Of a DNA stretch of 64,000 bases, positions 34,929 through 41,956 are shown piece by piece. The translations under genes were made by a program, and so were the position numbers. This DNA is from Mycobacterium sp. UM_CSW (GTDB taxonomy: Bacteria > Actinomycetota > Actinomycetes > Mycobacteriales > Mycobacteriaceae), in NCBI RefSeq assembly GCF_000455205.1, contig NZ_AUWQ01000081.1, forward strand, positions 1 to 64,000, read 5' to 3'. The notes beneath the pieces are model-generated. The model made no database searches. It saw only the letters and a list, made by a program, of their open reading frames with translations, and was not told the DNA's origin. Each line of letters starts with the position of its first letter. The first letter of the stretch is position 1.

Positions 34929-35780
34929 ATGGCCAACGAGCCCGGTGTTGGTTACCGGAACGGCGCGACCCCCGAGGCTGAGATGGCACGGCCCTACTAC
35001 CAGGCGATCGGCGGCGAAGAGGCCGTCTTCAAGGCGGCGTACCGCCAAGGGCTGTCGCTCCTCCTGAAGGGGCCGACGGGTTGCGGCAAGACACGATTCG
35101 TCGAGGCGATGGCCTACGACCTCGGCCGGCCGCTGATCACCGTCGCCTGTCATGACGACCTCACCACCGCGGACCTCGTCGGCCGCTACCTGTTGAAGGG
35201 CGACGAGACGGTGTGGGTGGACGGGCCGCTGACCCGCGCGGTGCGCGAGGGGGCGATCTGCTATCTCGACGAGGTGGTAGAGGCGCGGCAGGACACCACC
35301 GTGGTGCTGCACCCGCTCGCCGACCACCGCCGCCAGCTGCCCATCGAGCGTCTCGGGGTCACGCTGGACGCGGCGCCCGGCTTCGGCCTGGTGGTGTCGT
35401 ACAACCCCGGCTATCAAAGCGTGCTCAAGGACCTCAAGGACTCGACACGTCAGCGGATGGTCGCCATCGAATTCGGCTTCCCCGCAGCCGATGTCGAGGA
35501 GTCGATCGTCGCGCACGAGGCCGGCGTCGACGGTGCCACGGCGGCCGAACTGGTGCGTTTCGGGCAGGCCATCCGCCGGCTGGAAACCGGCGGGCTGCGC
35601 GAGGTCGCGTCGACGCGCGTGCTGATCGCGGCGGCCCGGCTGGTGGCAGAGGGTCTGACGACACGCGAGGCGGCCCGGGCCGCGATCGCCGGGCCGCTGA
35701 CCGACGACGCCGCGGTGGGGCAGGGCCTCGGCGAGATGATCGACATCTATCTGGGTGGGCCCGACGGGCGCCATGATTGA
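34929..35780 (+). CDS. MoxR-type AAA+ ATPase of the CbbQ/NirQ/NorQ family
   Basis: 283 aa from ATG 34929 with a GGAGAAGGGA ribosome site. Walker A is KGPTGCGKTRFVE, the CbbQ-type segment is VACHDDLTTADLVGRYLLKGDETVWVDGPLTRAVREG, Walker B is ICYLDEVVEA, sensor 1 is VVSYNPGYQ, and the arginine-finger region is KDSTRQRMVAIEFGFP. It works with the vWA protein as a chaperone that activates a partner enzyme. The pair is flanked by catabolic genes rather than by a known client, which is unusual. Confidence 0.9.
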   Translation: MANEPGVGYRNGATPEAEMARPYYQAIGGEEAVFKAAYRQGLSLLLKGPTGCGKTRFVEAMAYDLGRPLITVACHDDLTTADLVGRYLLKGDETVWVDGPLTRAVREGAICYLDEVVEARQDTTVVLHPLADHRRQLPIERLGVTLDAAPGFGLVVSYNPGYQSVLKDLKDSTRQRMVAIEFGFPAADVEESIVAHEAGVDGATAAELVRFGQAIRRLETGGLREVASTRVLIAAARLVAEGLTTREAARAAIAGPLTDDAAVGQGLGEMIDIYLGGPDGRHD

Positions 35781-35806
35781 CGCTGCCCACGGCCATGACT
35801 AGGGTT

Positions 35807-35826
35807 CAGAACAAATATTAGGTTTG
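35807..35826. promoter_or_regulatory. Cluster motif, copy upstream of the ligand-binding protein gene
   Basis: CAGAACAAATATTAGGTTTG, 36 bp upstream of ATG 35863, matches the reference copy in GAACA, ATATT and GGT. It lies in an 82-bp intergenic gap and marks a probable separate promoter for the operon that runs to the P450 at 40307. Confidence 0.5.
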
Positions 35827-35862
35827 CCGTCGCGCGCGCAATTTTGACGTCCTGGAGGTCAG

Positions 35863-36981
35863 ATGTCCTACGAAAGCAGCGCAGAACCGATCAAGGTCGG
35901 CTACCTGATGGACTTCACGCTGCCACCGGGATTCCCCGAGGAGTTGTTGGCCAGTTTCACGCGGTGCTTCGACCTCGTCTTCGAGGAGGCCAGGGAACAG
36001 GGCCTGATCGATCGGCCGGTGCAAATGATCTACCGCGAGGTAGAGGGGTTGCCCAAGGGATCGGTCAAGTCGGTGATCGATGCCTTCGGGGAGCTCGTCG
36101 ACCAAGGCTGCCTGGTGGTGTTCGGGCCGCACATCACCGACAACTGCGTGCCCACCCGCGAGGCGATCGAGGAGCGGTTCAAGGTGCCCGCGATCAGCGT
36201 CACCGGCACCGACGACTGGTTGGGCGAGTGGACCTTCTCCTTCCCGCAGGGATCGTTGACCGACGAGCCGATCTTCATCGCGGACCTCGTCGCTAAACGA
36301 GGGCTCGCCGAGATCGGGGTCCTCGTCGAGCAGAACCTGATCGGCGAGAGCTATCTGAGGAACCTGCGAAGCGCATGCCGGCGCAAGGGCATTCGCATCG
36401 TCGCGGAGGCGGCGATCGCGCAGACCGCTCAGGACATCAATGGGGCCGTGCGCACCCTGCACGACGCGAAGGCCGAAGCGATCGTGCACCTCGGCTTCGG
36501 CTTCGGGATCGTGTTCATCAACCCTGCGCTCGAGGCCGTCGATTGGGACCCGCCGCGCTTCACCACCACCGCCTTCCAGAACGCGTGGGTGAACCCGATC
36601 ATGTGGAACGCCTTCATGGGTTGGATCGGGGTCGACCAGTACGACGAGGCGAATCGCGTCGGCCAGGACTTCCTCGACCGCTACGCCGCCAGGTACGAGG
36701 GCAGCCGTCCCGAGTATTGCGTGCCCGTGGTCAACCGTGACGTCGCCGCCACGCTCGTGCGCGCATTTGCCGACGCCCACCCGCTCAGCCCGCGCGGGGT
36801 CAAGGAGGCGCTGGAGCGGGTGAAGATGATGCCCGCCGCCTCGGGCGCGCCCGGCACCCGGGTGTCGTTCGGCAAGTGGACGCGGCGGGCGTGGATGGGC
36901 GCGGGCTACCTGGTGGCGCGGACGCTAGACGCCGACGGCGTCAACTCGCGCCTGGTCGACCGCTTCGGGGAGGACGGCTGA
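35863..36981 (+). CDS. ABC-type (branched-chain amino acid-like) ligand-binding protein without signal peptide
   Basis: 372 aa. The fold is that of Peripla_BP_6/LivJ proteins: KVGYLMDFTLPPGFPEELLASF, GEGLPKG-like EVEGLPKGSVKSVIDAFGELVDQGCLVVFGPHITDNCVP, AISVTGTDDWLGEWTFSFPQG and GVLVEQNLIGESYLRNLR. The N-terminus MSYESSAEPIKVGYLMDF has neither a signal peptide nor a lipobox, so it should stay in the cytosol, and no permease or ABC ATPase genes are nearby. It may sense or hold an intermediate for the pathway. ATG 35863 has a GGAGG site. Its stop overlaps the next start (TGATG). Confidence 0.85.
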   Translation: MSYESSAEPIKVGYLMDFTLPPGFPEELLASFTRCFDLVFEEAREQGLIDRPVQMIYREVEGLPKGSVKSVIDAFGELVDQGCLVVFGPHITDNCVPTREAIEERFKVPAISVTGTDDWLGEWTFSFPQGSLTDEPIFIADLVAKRGLAEIGVLVEQNLIGESYLRNLRSACRRKGIRIVAEAAIAQTAQDINGAVRTLHDAKAEAIVHLGFGFGIVFINPALEAVDWDPPRFTTTAFQNAWVNPIMWNAFMGWIGVDQYDEANRVGQDFLDRYAARYEGSRPEYCVPVVNRDVAATLVRAFADAHPLSPRGVKEALERVKMMPAASGAPGTRVSFGKWTRRAWMGAGYLVARTLDADGVNSRLVDRFGEDG

Positions 36982-38117
36982 TGTCGACGGAACAGTCCAT
37001 ACCGCTTGTCGCGGAGGAGAAGTCGGCGGCCCGACCTGACAAGCGCGGCTGGGGCGGCTGGATCGCCGGCGCCGCCTTGGCGGCGTTCACGCTGTTCTTC
37101 ATCGCGAACTGTCGCGTAGCCCTCGACCCGCGCGTCGCCAACCCAAACGTGCAAGGTCGGCCGCGTCCGGTGAAATTCACGTTCGGGCTGGACTACATCG
37201 GATTCCTGGACTGGGCCACCGTGGTGGCGTTGATCGTGCTGCTTTTGGTGTTCATCAGGGGCTGGCGGCGCAATCCGGGCAGCCCGGTGATGTTGATGTT
37301 CCTGTGCACCACGCTGATCGTGTGGCAGGACCCGATCATGAACTGGTCGCCGTTCGCGGTGTACAACCCCGACCTCGTTCACTGGCCGGAGTCGTGGCCG
37401 CTCGTCTCGTTGTCGCCAACGGTCGAGCCGTTCGTGGTGTTCGGCTACGTCATGTTCTATTTCGGCCCTTACTTCCCGGCGGTCTGGATTCTGCGGAAGC
37501 TACAGGCCAAATACGGGCCCGAGGCTTTTGTGTCGCGACACCCCTTGGTTTGCCTCGGCCTGGTCACCATGGTGATCGGCTTTGTCATGGATGCGTTTTT
37601 GGAGAACACCCTCATCCACTGGGGCATGTACATCTACTCGCAGGTGATTCCGTGGGGCTCGGTGTTCACCGGGACGACCTTCCAGTTCCCGCTGATCTGG
37701 GAGTCGTTCTCGGTGACGTTCGTGATGGTGCCCGCGGCGATCCTCTGCTATCGCGACGACACCGGGAAATCGGTGGCCGAGAAGCTGGCCGCCAAGGCCA
37801 GGATCTTCCCCGGCCGCCCGGTGCTCGGCACGTTCCTGGTGATGTTCGCCATCATCAACGTGTCCTACTTCGCCTATGGCGCGTGGTTCTGGGCGATCAA
37901 GGCCAGCCACGCGGCGACCTCGGTGGCCTGCCCGTGGCCGTATCCGGAAGCCAAAGTATATGATCCGCAAGGCTTTTACGAGAAGGCGGGCGCTCAGGGC
38001 CCATACTCCGTCGGCATCTGGTCGACCTGGGCGAGCGGGGAGCCGAACGGGCGCCCGCACGTAGACCCGCCACCGCCCGGTCAAGGCGCCTGCGCCACCG
38101 CGGGCAAGAATGGCTGA
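36981..38117 (+). CDS. AveC-like (spirocyclase-family) membrane protein
   Basis: 378 aa. About six or seven membrane segments are visible (WIAGAALAAFTLFFIANC, ATVVALIVLLLVFIRGW, VVFGYVMFYFGPYFPAVWIL, LGLVTMVIGFVMDAFLENTLIHWG, VTFVMVPAAILCYR, LGTFLVMFAIINVSYFAYGAWFWAI). The mid region FGYVMFYFGPYFPAVWILRK and the family-wide WQDPIMNWSPFAVYNPDLVHWPESWPLVSLSPTVEPF agree with the AveC-like family, whose founder acts in avermectin spiroketal formation. Its chemistry here is unknown. It is coupled to the ligand-binding protein gene upstream and overlaps the SDR gene downstream by 8 bp. Confidence 0.8.
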   Translation: MSTEQSIPLVAEEKSAARPDKRGWGGWIAGAALAAFTLFFIANCRVALDPRVANPNVQGRPRPVKFTFGLDYIGFLDWATVVALIVLLLVFIRGWRRNPGSPVMLMFLCTTLIVWQDPIMNWSPFAVYNPDLVHWPESWPLVSLSPTVEPFVVFGYVMFYFGPYFPAVWILRKLQAKYGPEAFVSRHPLVCLGLVTMVIGFVMDAFLENTLIHWGMYIYSQVIPWGSVFTGTTFQFPLIWESFSVTFVMVPAAILCYRDDTGKSVAEKLAAKARIFPGRPVLGTFLVMFAIINVSYFAYGAWFWAIKASHAATSVACPWPYPEAKVYDPQGFYEKAGAQGPYSVGIWSTWASGEPNGRPHVDPPPPGQGACATAGKNG

Positions 38118-39090
38118 GCCCCGCAGCGTCGTCATCACCGGCGCGTCCCGCGGGCTGGGGTTCGCCTCCGCGGTGCGCCTGTACCGCGAGGGGTGGCGCG
38201 TGGTCGCGGCCATGCGCAACCCCGACAAGGGAATGCCGTTGCTGCGCAGGGAAACCGGCGCGTCGGCCGGTGACGACCGGCTGATCGGTGTGCAGCTCGA
38301 CCTGTTGGACGCGGCGTCGGTCTCGGCGGCCGCCAAGGCGATCGAGGAAGCCGTCGGCACCCCCTACGCGCTCGTGCACAACGCCGGCATCTCCGCCGCG
38401 GGAGTCGTCGAGGAAACCGATATGGCGTTATGGCAGAGGATGTTCGGGACCACCGTCATGGGTCCCGTCGCGCTCACCCAGGCGCTGCTGCCGTCGATGC
38501 GGGCGGCGGGGGAGGGGCGCATCGTCCTGGTATCCAGCGCGGCCGGCGTCCGCGGTCAACCGGGCACCGCGCCGTACGCCGCGGCCAAGGGAGCGTTGGA
38601 GCGGTGGGGCGAGTCGATGGCGGGCGAGATCGCTCCGTTCGGTCTCGGAGTCACCGTCTTGGTGGCCGGCATGTACGACACCGAGATCATCACAGACGCG
38701 GGCACCACCGACAATCGCGACTTCGGCGGCCCGTACGCCCGGTTGCACAACACGATGAACACTCGCGGGCGGTTCGCGATCAGTTTCGCCCGACCACCCG
38801 AGCGCTTCACCGACGGACTGCTCAAGGCGCTGGCCGACCGGGGTGCGTTCCGGCGCCGCGGTGTGGGCGCTGACTCCTCGATGCTTTTGGCGGCCAACAG
38901 GATCCTTCCGGATTCCGGCATGCACCACCTTTCGCGGATCGTGCTGGGCCTTCCCAGACAGGGCGCGATGCGGGGCGGGGCCTGGCCGTTGACTTGGCCC
39001 CAGCGAGCGATGGTGTTGGCGGCGCGCGTTCTTCCGCAGCCGGTGCTGCAGCGCCTTGCCGCGAGACGACAACGAACAGGGGACCAGTAA
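38110..39090 (+). CDS. Short-chain dehydrogenase/reductase
   Basis: 326 aa. NAD(P) loop VVITGASRGLGFASAVRLYREGWRVVAAMR, NNAG-equivalent LVHNAGISAAGVVEE, catalytic Ser in VLVSSAAGVRG and YAAAKGALERWGESMAGE with Tyr and Lys. An Arg in the turn after the first strand (AAMRNPDKG) suggests NADP preference. The C-terminal ~90 residues after FARPPERFTDGLL extend beyond a minimal SDR. The start at 38110 overlaps the AveC-like gene and its stop overlaps the P450 start (TAATG), so it belongs firmly to this operon. Substrate unknown. Confidence 0.88.
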   Translation: MAEPRSVVITGASRGLGFASAVRLYREGWRVVAAMRNPDKGMPLLRRETGASAGDDRLIGVQLDLLDAASVSAAAKAIEEAVGTPYALVHNAGISAAGVVEETDMALWQRMFGTTVMGPVALTQALLPSMRAAGEGRIVLVSSAAGVRGQPGTAPYAAAKGALERWGESMAGEIAPFGLGVTVLVAGMYDTEIITDAGTTDNRDFGGPYARLHNTMNTRGRFAISFARPPERFTDGLLKALADRGAFRRRGVGADSSMLLAANRILPDSGMHHLSRIVLGLPRQGAMRGGAWPLTWPQRAMVLAARVLPQPVLQRLAARRQRTGDQ

Positions 39091-40307
39091 TGGAACAGCT
39101 TTTCGACGACCTGGAGGACTTCGGTGCCTTCGACGACGCGATCTCCGGTGACGTGCGCGATCCGTACACCGAGCTGGCGCGGCTGCGCCGCGAGGAACCG
39201 GTGCAGCGGCTCGAGACGTCGGGAGCGCTTCCGCACGAGGAAGGCCTGCCGATGTTCATCGTGTATCGCCACGAGGACATCCAGCAGATGCTGCGCGACA
39301 ACGAGACGTTCTCCTCGGCCGCCGTCATCGCTGCGTTCGGCCCGGTGCTGGGTGAAGGCGTGATGCTCGGCATGGACGAGCCGATCCACGGCCGGCTGCG
39401 GTCATTGGTGTCGAAGGCCTTCTCGCAGAAGTCATTGGCGCGCTGGCAGGACGAGTTGGTCGGCCGCGTGGCGAACGGCCTGATCGACAACTTCGCGCCG
39501 AACGGCAAGGCGGATCTGGTCAAGGAGTTCACTTTCGACTATCCGAGCCAGATCATCGCGGGCCTGCTGGGCTTGCCGGAGACGGATTACCCGCAGTTCC
39601 AGCGGTGGTCGATTTCGCTGCTGAGTTGGCTGATGAACCCGGAACGCGGGCTTGCGGCCTCGGCCGCGCTGTGCGATTACTTCGCGCCGATACTGCAGGC
39701 CCGGCGTGCCGAACCGCGCGACGACCTGATCAGCGCCCTGGCCCAGGCCGAAATCGACGGCGAGAAGCTCGACGACGAGGAGATCTACTCGTTCCTGCGC
39801 CTGCTGCTGCCCGCCGGGGTGGAGACGACGTACCGGGCCCTGGGCAGCCTGCTGTTGGCGCTGCTGTCGGACCCTGCGCAACTGGATGCCATCCGCGCGG
39901 ACCGGTCGCTGCTGCCGCAGGCGATCGAGGAGGGGGTGCGGTGGGAATCACCGTTGCTGACCATCACCCGGGTGGCGACTCGCGACACCGAACTCGGCGG
40001 CGTGGCGATACCGGCGGGGGCGACGGTCATGCCGATGCTGGGTTCGGCGAACCGGCAAGAGGACCGCTATCCCGATCCGAACAGGTTCGACATCCACCGC
40101 GAGGCCCGGGCGCATCTGGGCTGGGGGCACGGCGTGCACGTCTGCCTCGGCATGCACCTGGCCCGGCTGGAGATGCGCACCGCCATCAACCTGCTGCTGG
40201 ATCGGCTGCCGAATCTTCGGCTGGATCCCGACGCGGACGACCCGCACATCCGGGGCCAAGTCTTCCGGTCGCCGACGTCGGTACCGGTGCTGTTCGACCC
40301 CAGCTAG
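39090..40307 (+). CDS. Cytochrome P450 (last gene of the ligand-binding protein operon)
   Basis: 405 aa. I helix LLLPAGVETTYRALG has A-G-x-E-T in place of A-G-x-D-T, the ExxR is EEGVRWESPL, and the heme loop is LGWGHGVHVCLGMHLARLEMR, all intact. The substrate-entry segment FGPVLGEGVMLGMDEPIHGRLRSLVSKAFS is typical of bacterial class I P450s. Its start codon overlaps the SDR stop. No ferredoxin is encoded nearby. Together with the SDR and the ALDH downstream it could oxidise an alkyl or terpenoid carbon stepwise to the acid, feeding the acyl-CoA dehydrogenases (inference). Confidence 0.93.
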   Translation: MEQLFDDLEDFGAFDDAISGDVRDPYTELARLRREEPVQRLETSGALPHEEGLPMFIVYRHEDIQQMLRDNETFSSAAVIAAFGPVLGEGVMLGMDEPIHGRLRSLVSKAFSQKSLARWQDELVGRVANGLIDNFAPNGKADLVKEFTFDYPSQIIAGLLGLPETDYPQFQRWSISLLSWLMNPERGLAASAALCDYFAPILQARRAEPRDDLISALAQAEIDGEKLDDEEIYSFLRLLLPAGVETTYRALGSLLLALLSDPAQLDAIRADRSLLPQAIEEGVRWESPLLTITRVATRDTELGGVAIPAGATVMPMLGSANRQEDRYPDPNRFDIHREARAHLGWGHGVHVCLGMHLARLEMRTAINLLLDRLPNLRLDPDADDPHIRGQVFRSPTSVPVLFDPS

Positions 40308-40398
40308 ACAGCCCTCGCGAAGGTTGGATATTGCCAATCGGCTACTTTCCAGTAAGGCTCTCTGTAGCCCCTCAACGATTCAGAAGAGAGTGACAAAC

Positions 40399-41883
40399 AT
40401 GACTGAGGCTGTAAAGGTCCGTTTCGAGCCGAAGATGATGATCGACGGCAAGCTCGTCGAGGGCCAGGCCGGCACCTTCACCAACATCAACCCCGCGACC
40501 GAGGAGCCGCTCGGTGAGGTCGCGGACGCGTCGAAGGAAGACATGCACCGCGCCATCGACGCCGCGCGGCGCGCCTTCGACGAGACGGACTGGTCGACCA
40601 ACCGGGAGCTGCGCAAGCGCTGCCTGCTGCAACTGCACGAGGCGATCGAATCGGAGAAGGAAGAGCTGCGCGAGGAGCTCATCCTCGAGGTCGGCTCGCC
40701 GCGGGCCATCACCTTCGGCCCCCAGCTGGACGCCCCACTCGAAGACGGACTGAAGTACCCGGCCAGGTTGATCGACGAGTACGCCTGGGAAACCGACCTC
40801 GGCGACAAGGTGATCAGCCTGACCGGCACGCTGACCACCCGCAAGGTCTGGCGCGAACCCGTGGGCGTGGTCGGCGCGATCGTGCCATGGAACTTCCCGT
40901 TCGAGGTCACCCTCAACAAGCTCGGCCAGGCGCTGGGCACCGGCAACACCGTGGTGCTCAAGCCGGCGCCCAACACGCCGTTCAACGCGACCCGGCTCGG
41001 CAGGCTGATCGCCGAGAAGACCGACATTCCTGCGGGCGTCGTCAACGTCGTGACGGCGTCGGATCACTTTGTCGGCGAGGAACTTACGCTGTCGCCGAAG
41101 GTCGACCTGATCTCCTTCACCGGTTCCACCGTGGTCGGCCAGCGGATCATGGAAAAGGGCGCCGCGACGATGAAGCGGCTGTTTTTGGAGCTCGGCGGCA
41201 AGTCGGCGACGATCGTCTTGGAGGACGCCGACTTCGGCGCGGCCTGCGCGATCGGCATCGCGCCGTGCATGCATGCCGGGCAGGGCTGCGCCAACCCCAC
41301 CCGGATGCTGTTGCCGCGGTCCCGCTACGACGAGGGTGTCGCGATCCTCAAGAGCATCTACGAGAACGTCACGTGCGGCGACCCGCAGGATCCCGGAACC
41401 CTGTGCGGGCCGGTGATTTCGGAGGTGCAGCGCAACCGCGTGATGGGCTACATCCGCAAGGGCGTCGAGGAGGGCGCCACCGCGTTGGTCGGCGGCCCGG
41501 ACGCGCCCACCGGCTTCGACAAGGGATTCTACGTCAGGCCAACGCTTTTCACCGACGTCGACAACTCCATGACGATCGCCCAGGAGGAGATCTTCGGTCC
41601 CGTGCTTGCGGTCATTCCGTACGACGACGAGGAGGACGCGATCCGGATCGCCAACGACAGCAAGTACGGGCTGGCGGGCAACGTGATGTCGGGCTCGCTG
41701 GAGCGTTCGCTGGCGGTGGCCCGCCGGATCCGGGCCGGGTTCATGGGCGTCAACGGCGGCGCTCCCTACGGCGCCGACACGCCGTTCGGCGGTTACAAGT
41801 ACAGCGGGGTGGGCCGGCAGAACGGCGTCGCCGGGTTCGACCAGTACACCGAGATCAAGTCGGTGGCTTACCCCGCCGGGTGA
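40399..41883 (+). CDS. Aldehyde dehydrogenase (NAD(P)-dependent)
   Basis: 494 aa. Standard ALDH motifs: VGAIVPWNFPFEVTLNKLGQALGTGNTVVLKPAPNTP, SFTGSTVVGQRIM, the general base in LFLELGGKSA (Glu264) and the nucleophile in HAGQGCANPTR (Cys297), and EEIFGPVLAVIPYDDEEDAI. It oxidises an aldehyde to the carboxylic acid. It starts 91 bp after the P450 stop, so it may have its own promoter. A strong terminator follows. Substrate not identifiable. Confidence 0.93.
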   Translation: MTEAVKVRFEPKMMIDGKLVEGQAGTFTNINPATEEPLGEVADASKEDMHRAIDAARRAFDETDWSTNRELRKRCLLQLHEAIESEKEELREELILEVGSPRAITFGPQLDAPLEDGLKYPARLIDEYAWETDLGDKVISLTGTLTTRKVWREPVGVVGAIVPWNFPFEVTLNKLGQALGTGNTVVLKPAPNTPFNATRLGRLIAEKTDIPAGVVNVVTASDHFVGEELTLSPKVDLISFTGSTVVGQRIMEKGAATMKRLFLELGGKSATIVLEDADFGAACAIGIAPCMHAGQGCANPTRMLLPRSRYDEGVAILKSIYENVTCGDPQDPGTLCGPVISEVQRNRVMGYIRKGVEEGATALVGGPDAPTGFDKGFYVRPTLFTDVDNSMTIAQEEIFGPVLAVIPYDDEEDAIRIANDSKYGLAGNVMSGSLERSLAVARRIRAGFMGVNGGAPYGADTPFGGYKYSGVGRQNGVAGFDQYTEIKSVAYPAG

Positions 41884-41909
41884 TGGCCGCGAAGCCAAGT
41901 GCGCGGAAA

Positions 41910-41944
41910 GGAGCGGCCCTCGAATCCTCTCCGAGGGCCGCTCC
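41910..41944. terminator. Strong hairpin terminator between ALDH and the tectonin-repeat gene
   Basis: A perfect 13-bp GC-rich stem (41910-41922 with 41932-41944) and a 9-base loop, located between two converging genes (stops at 41883 and 41957), so it probably acts in both directions. No U tract. Confidence 0.75.
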
Positions 41945-41956
41945 CTTGAGCACCTG

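Noticed and set aside
40320-40345. Possible further copy of the cluster motif before ALDH (GGATATTGCCAATC)
   Set aside because: Only GATATT is shared; the GGTCAAC half is missing, so it is not counted.
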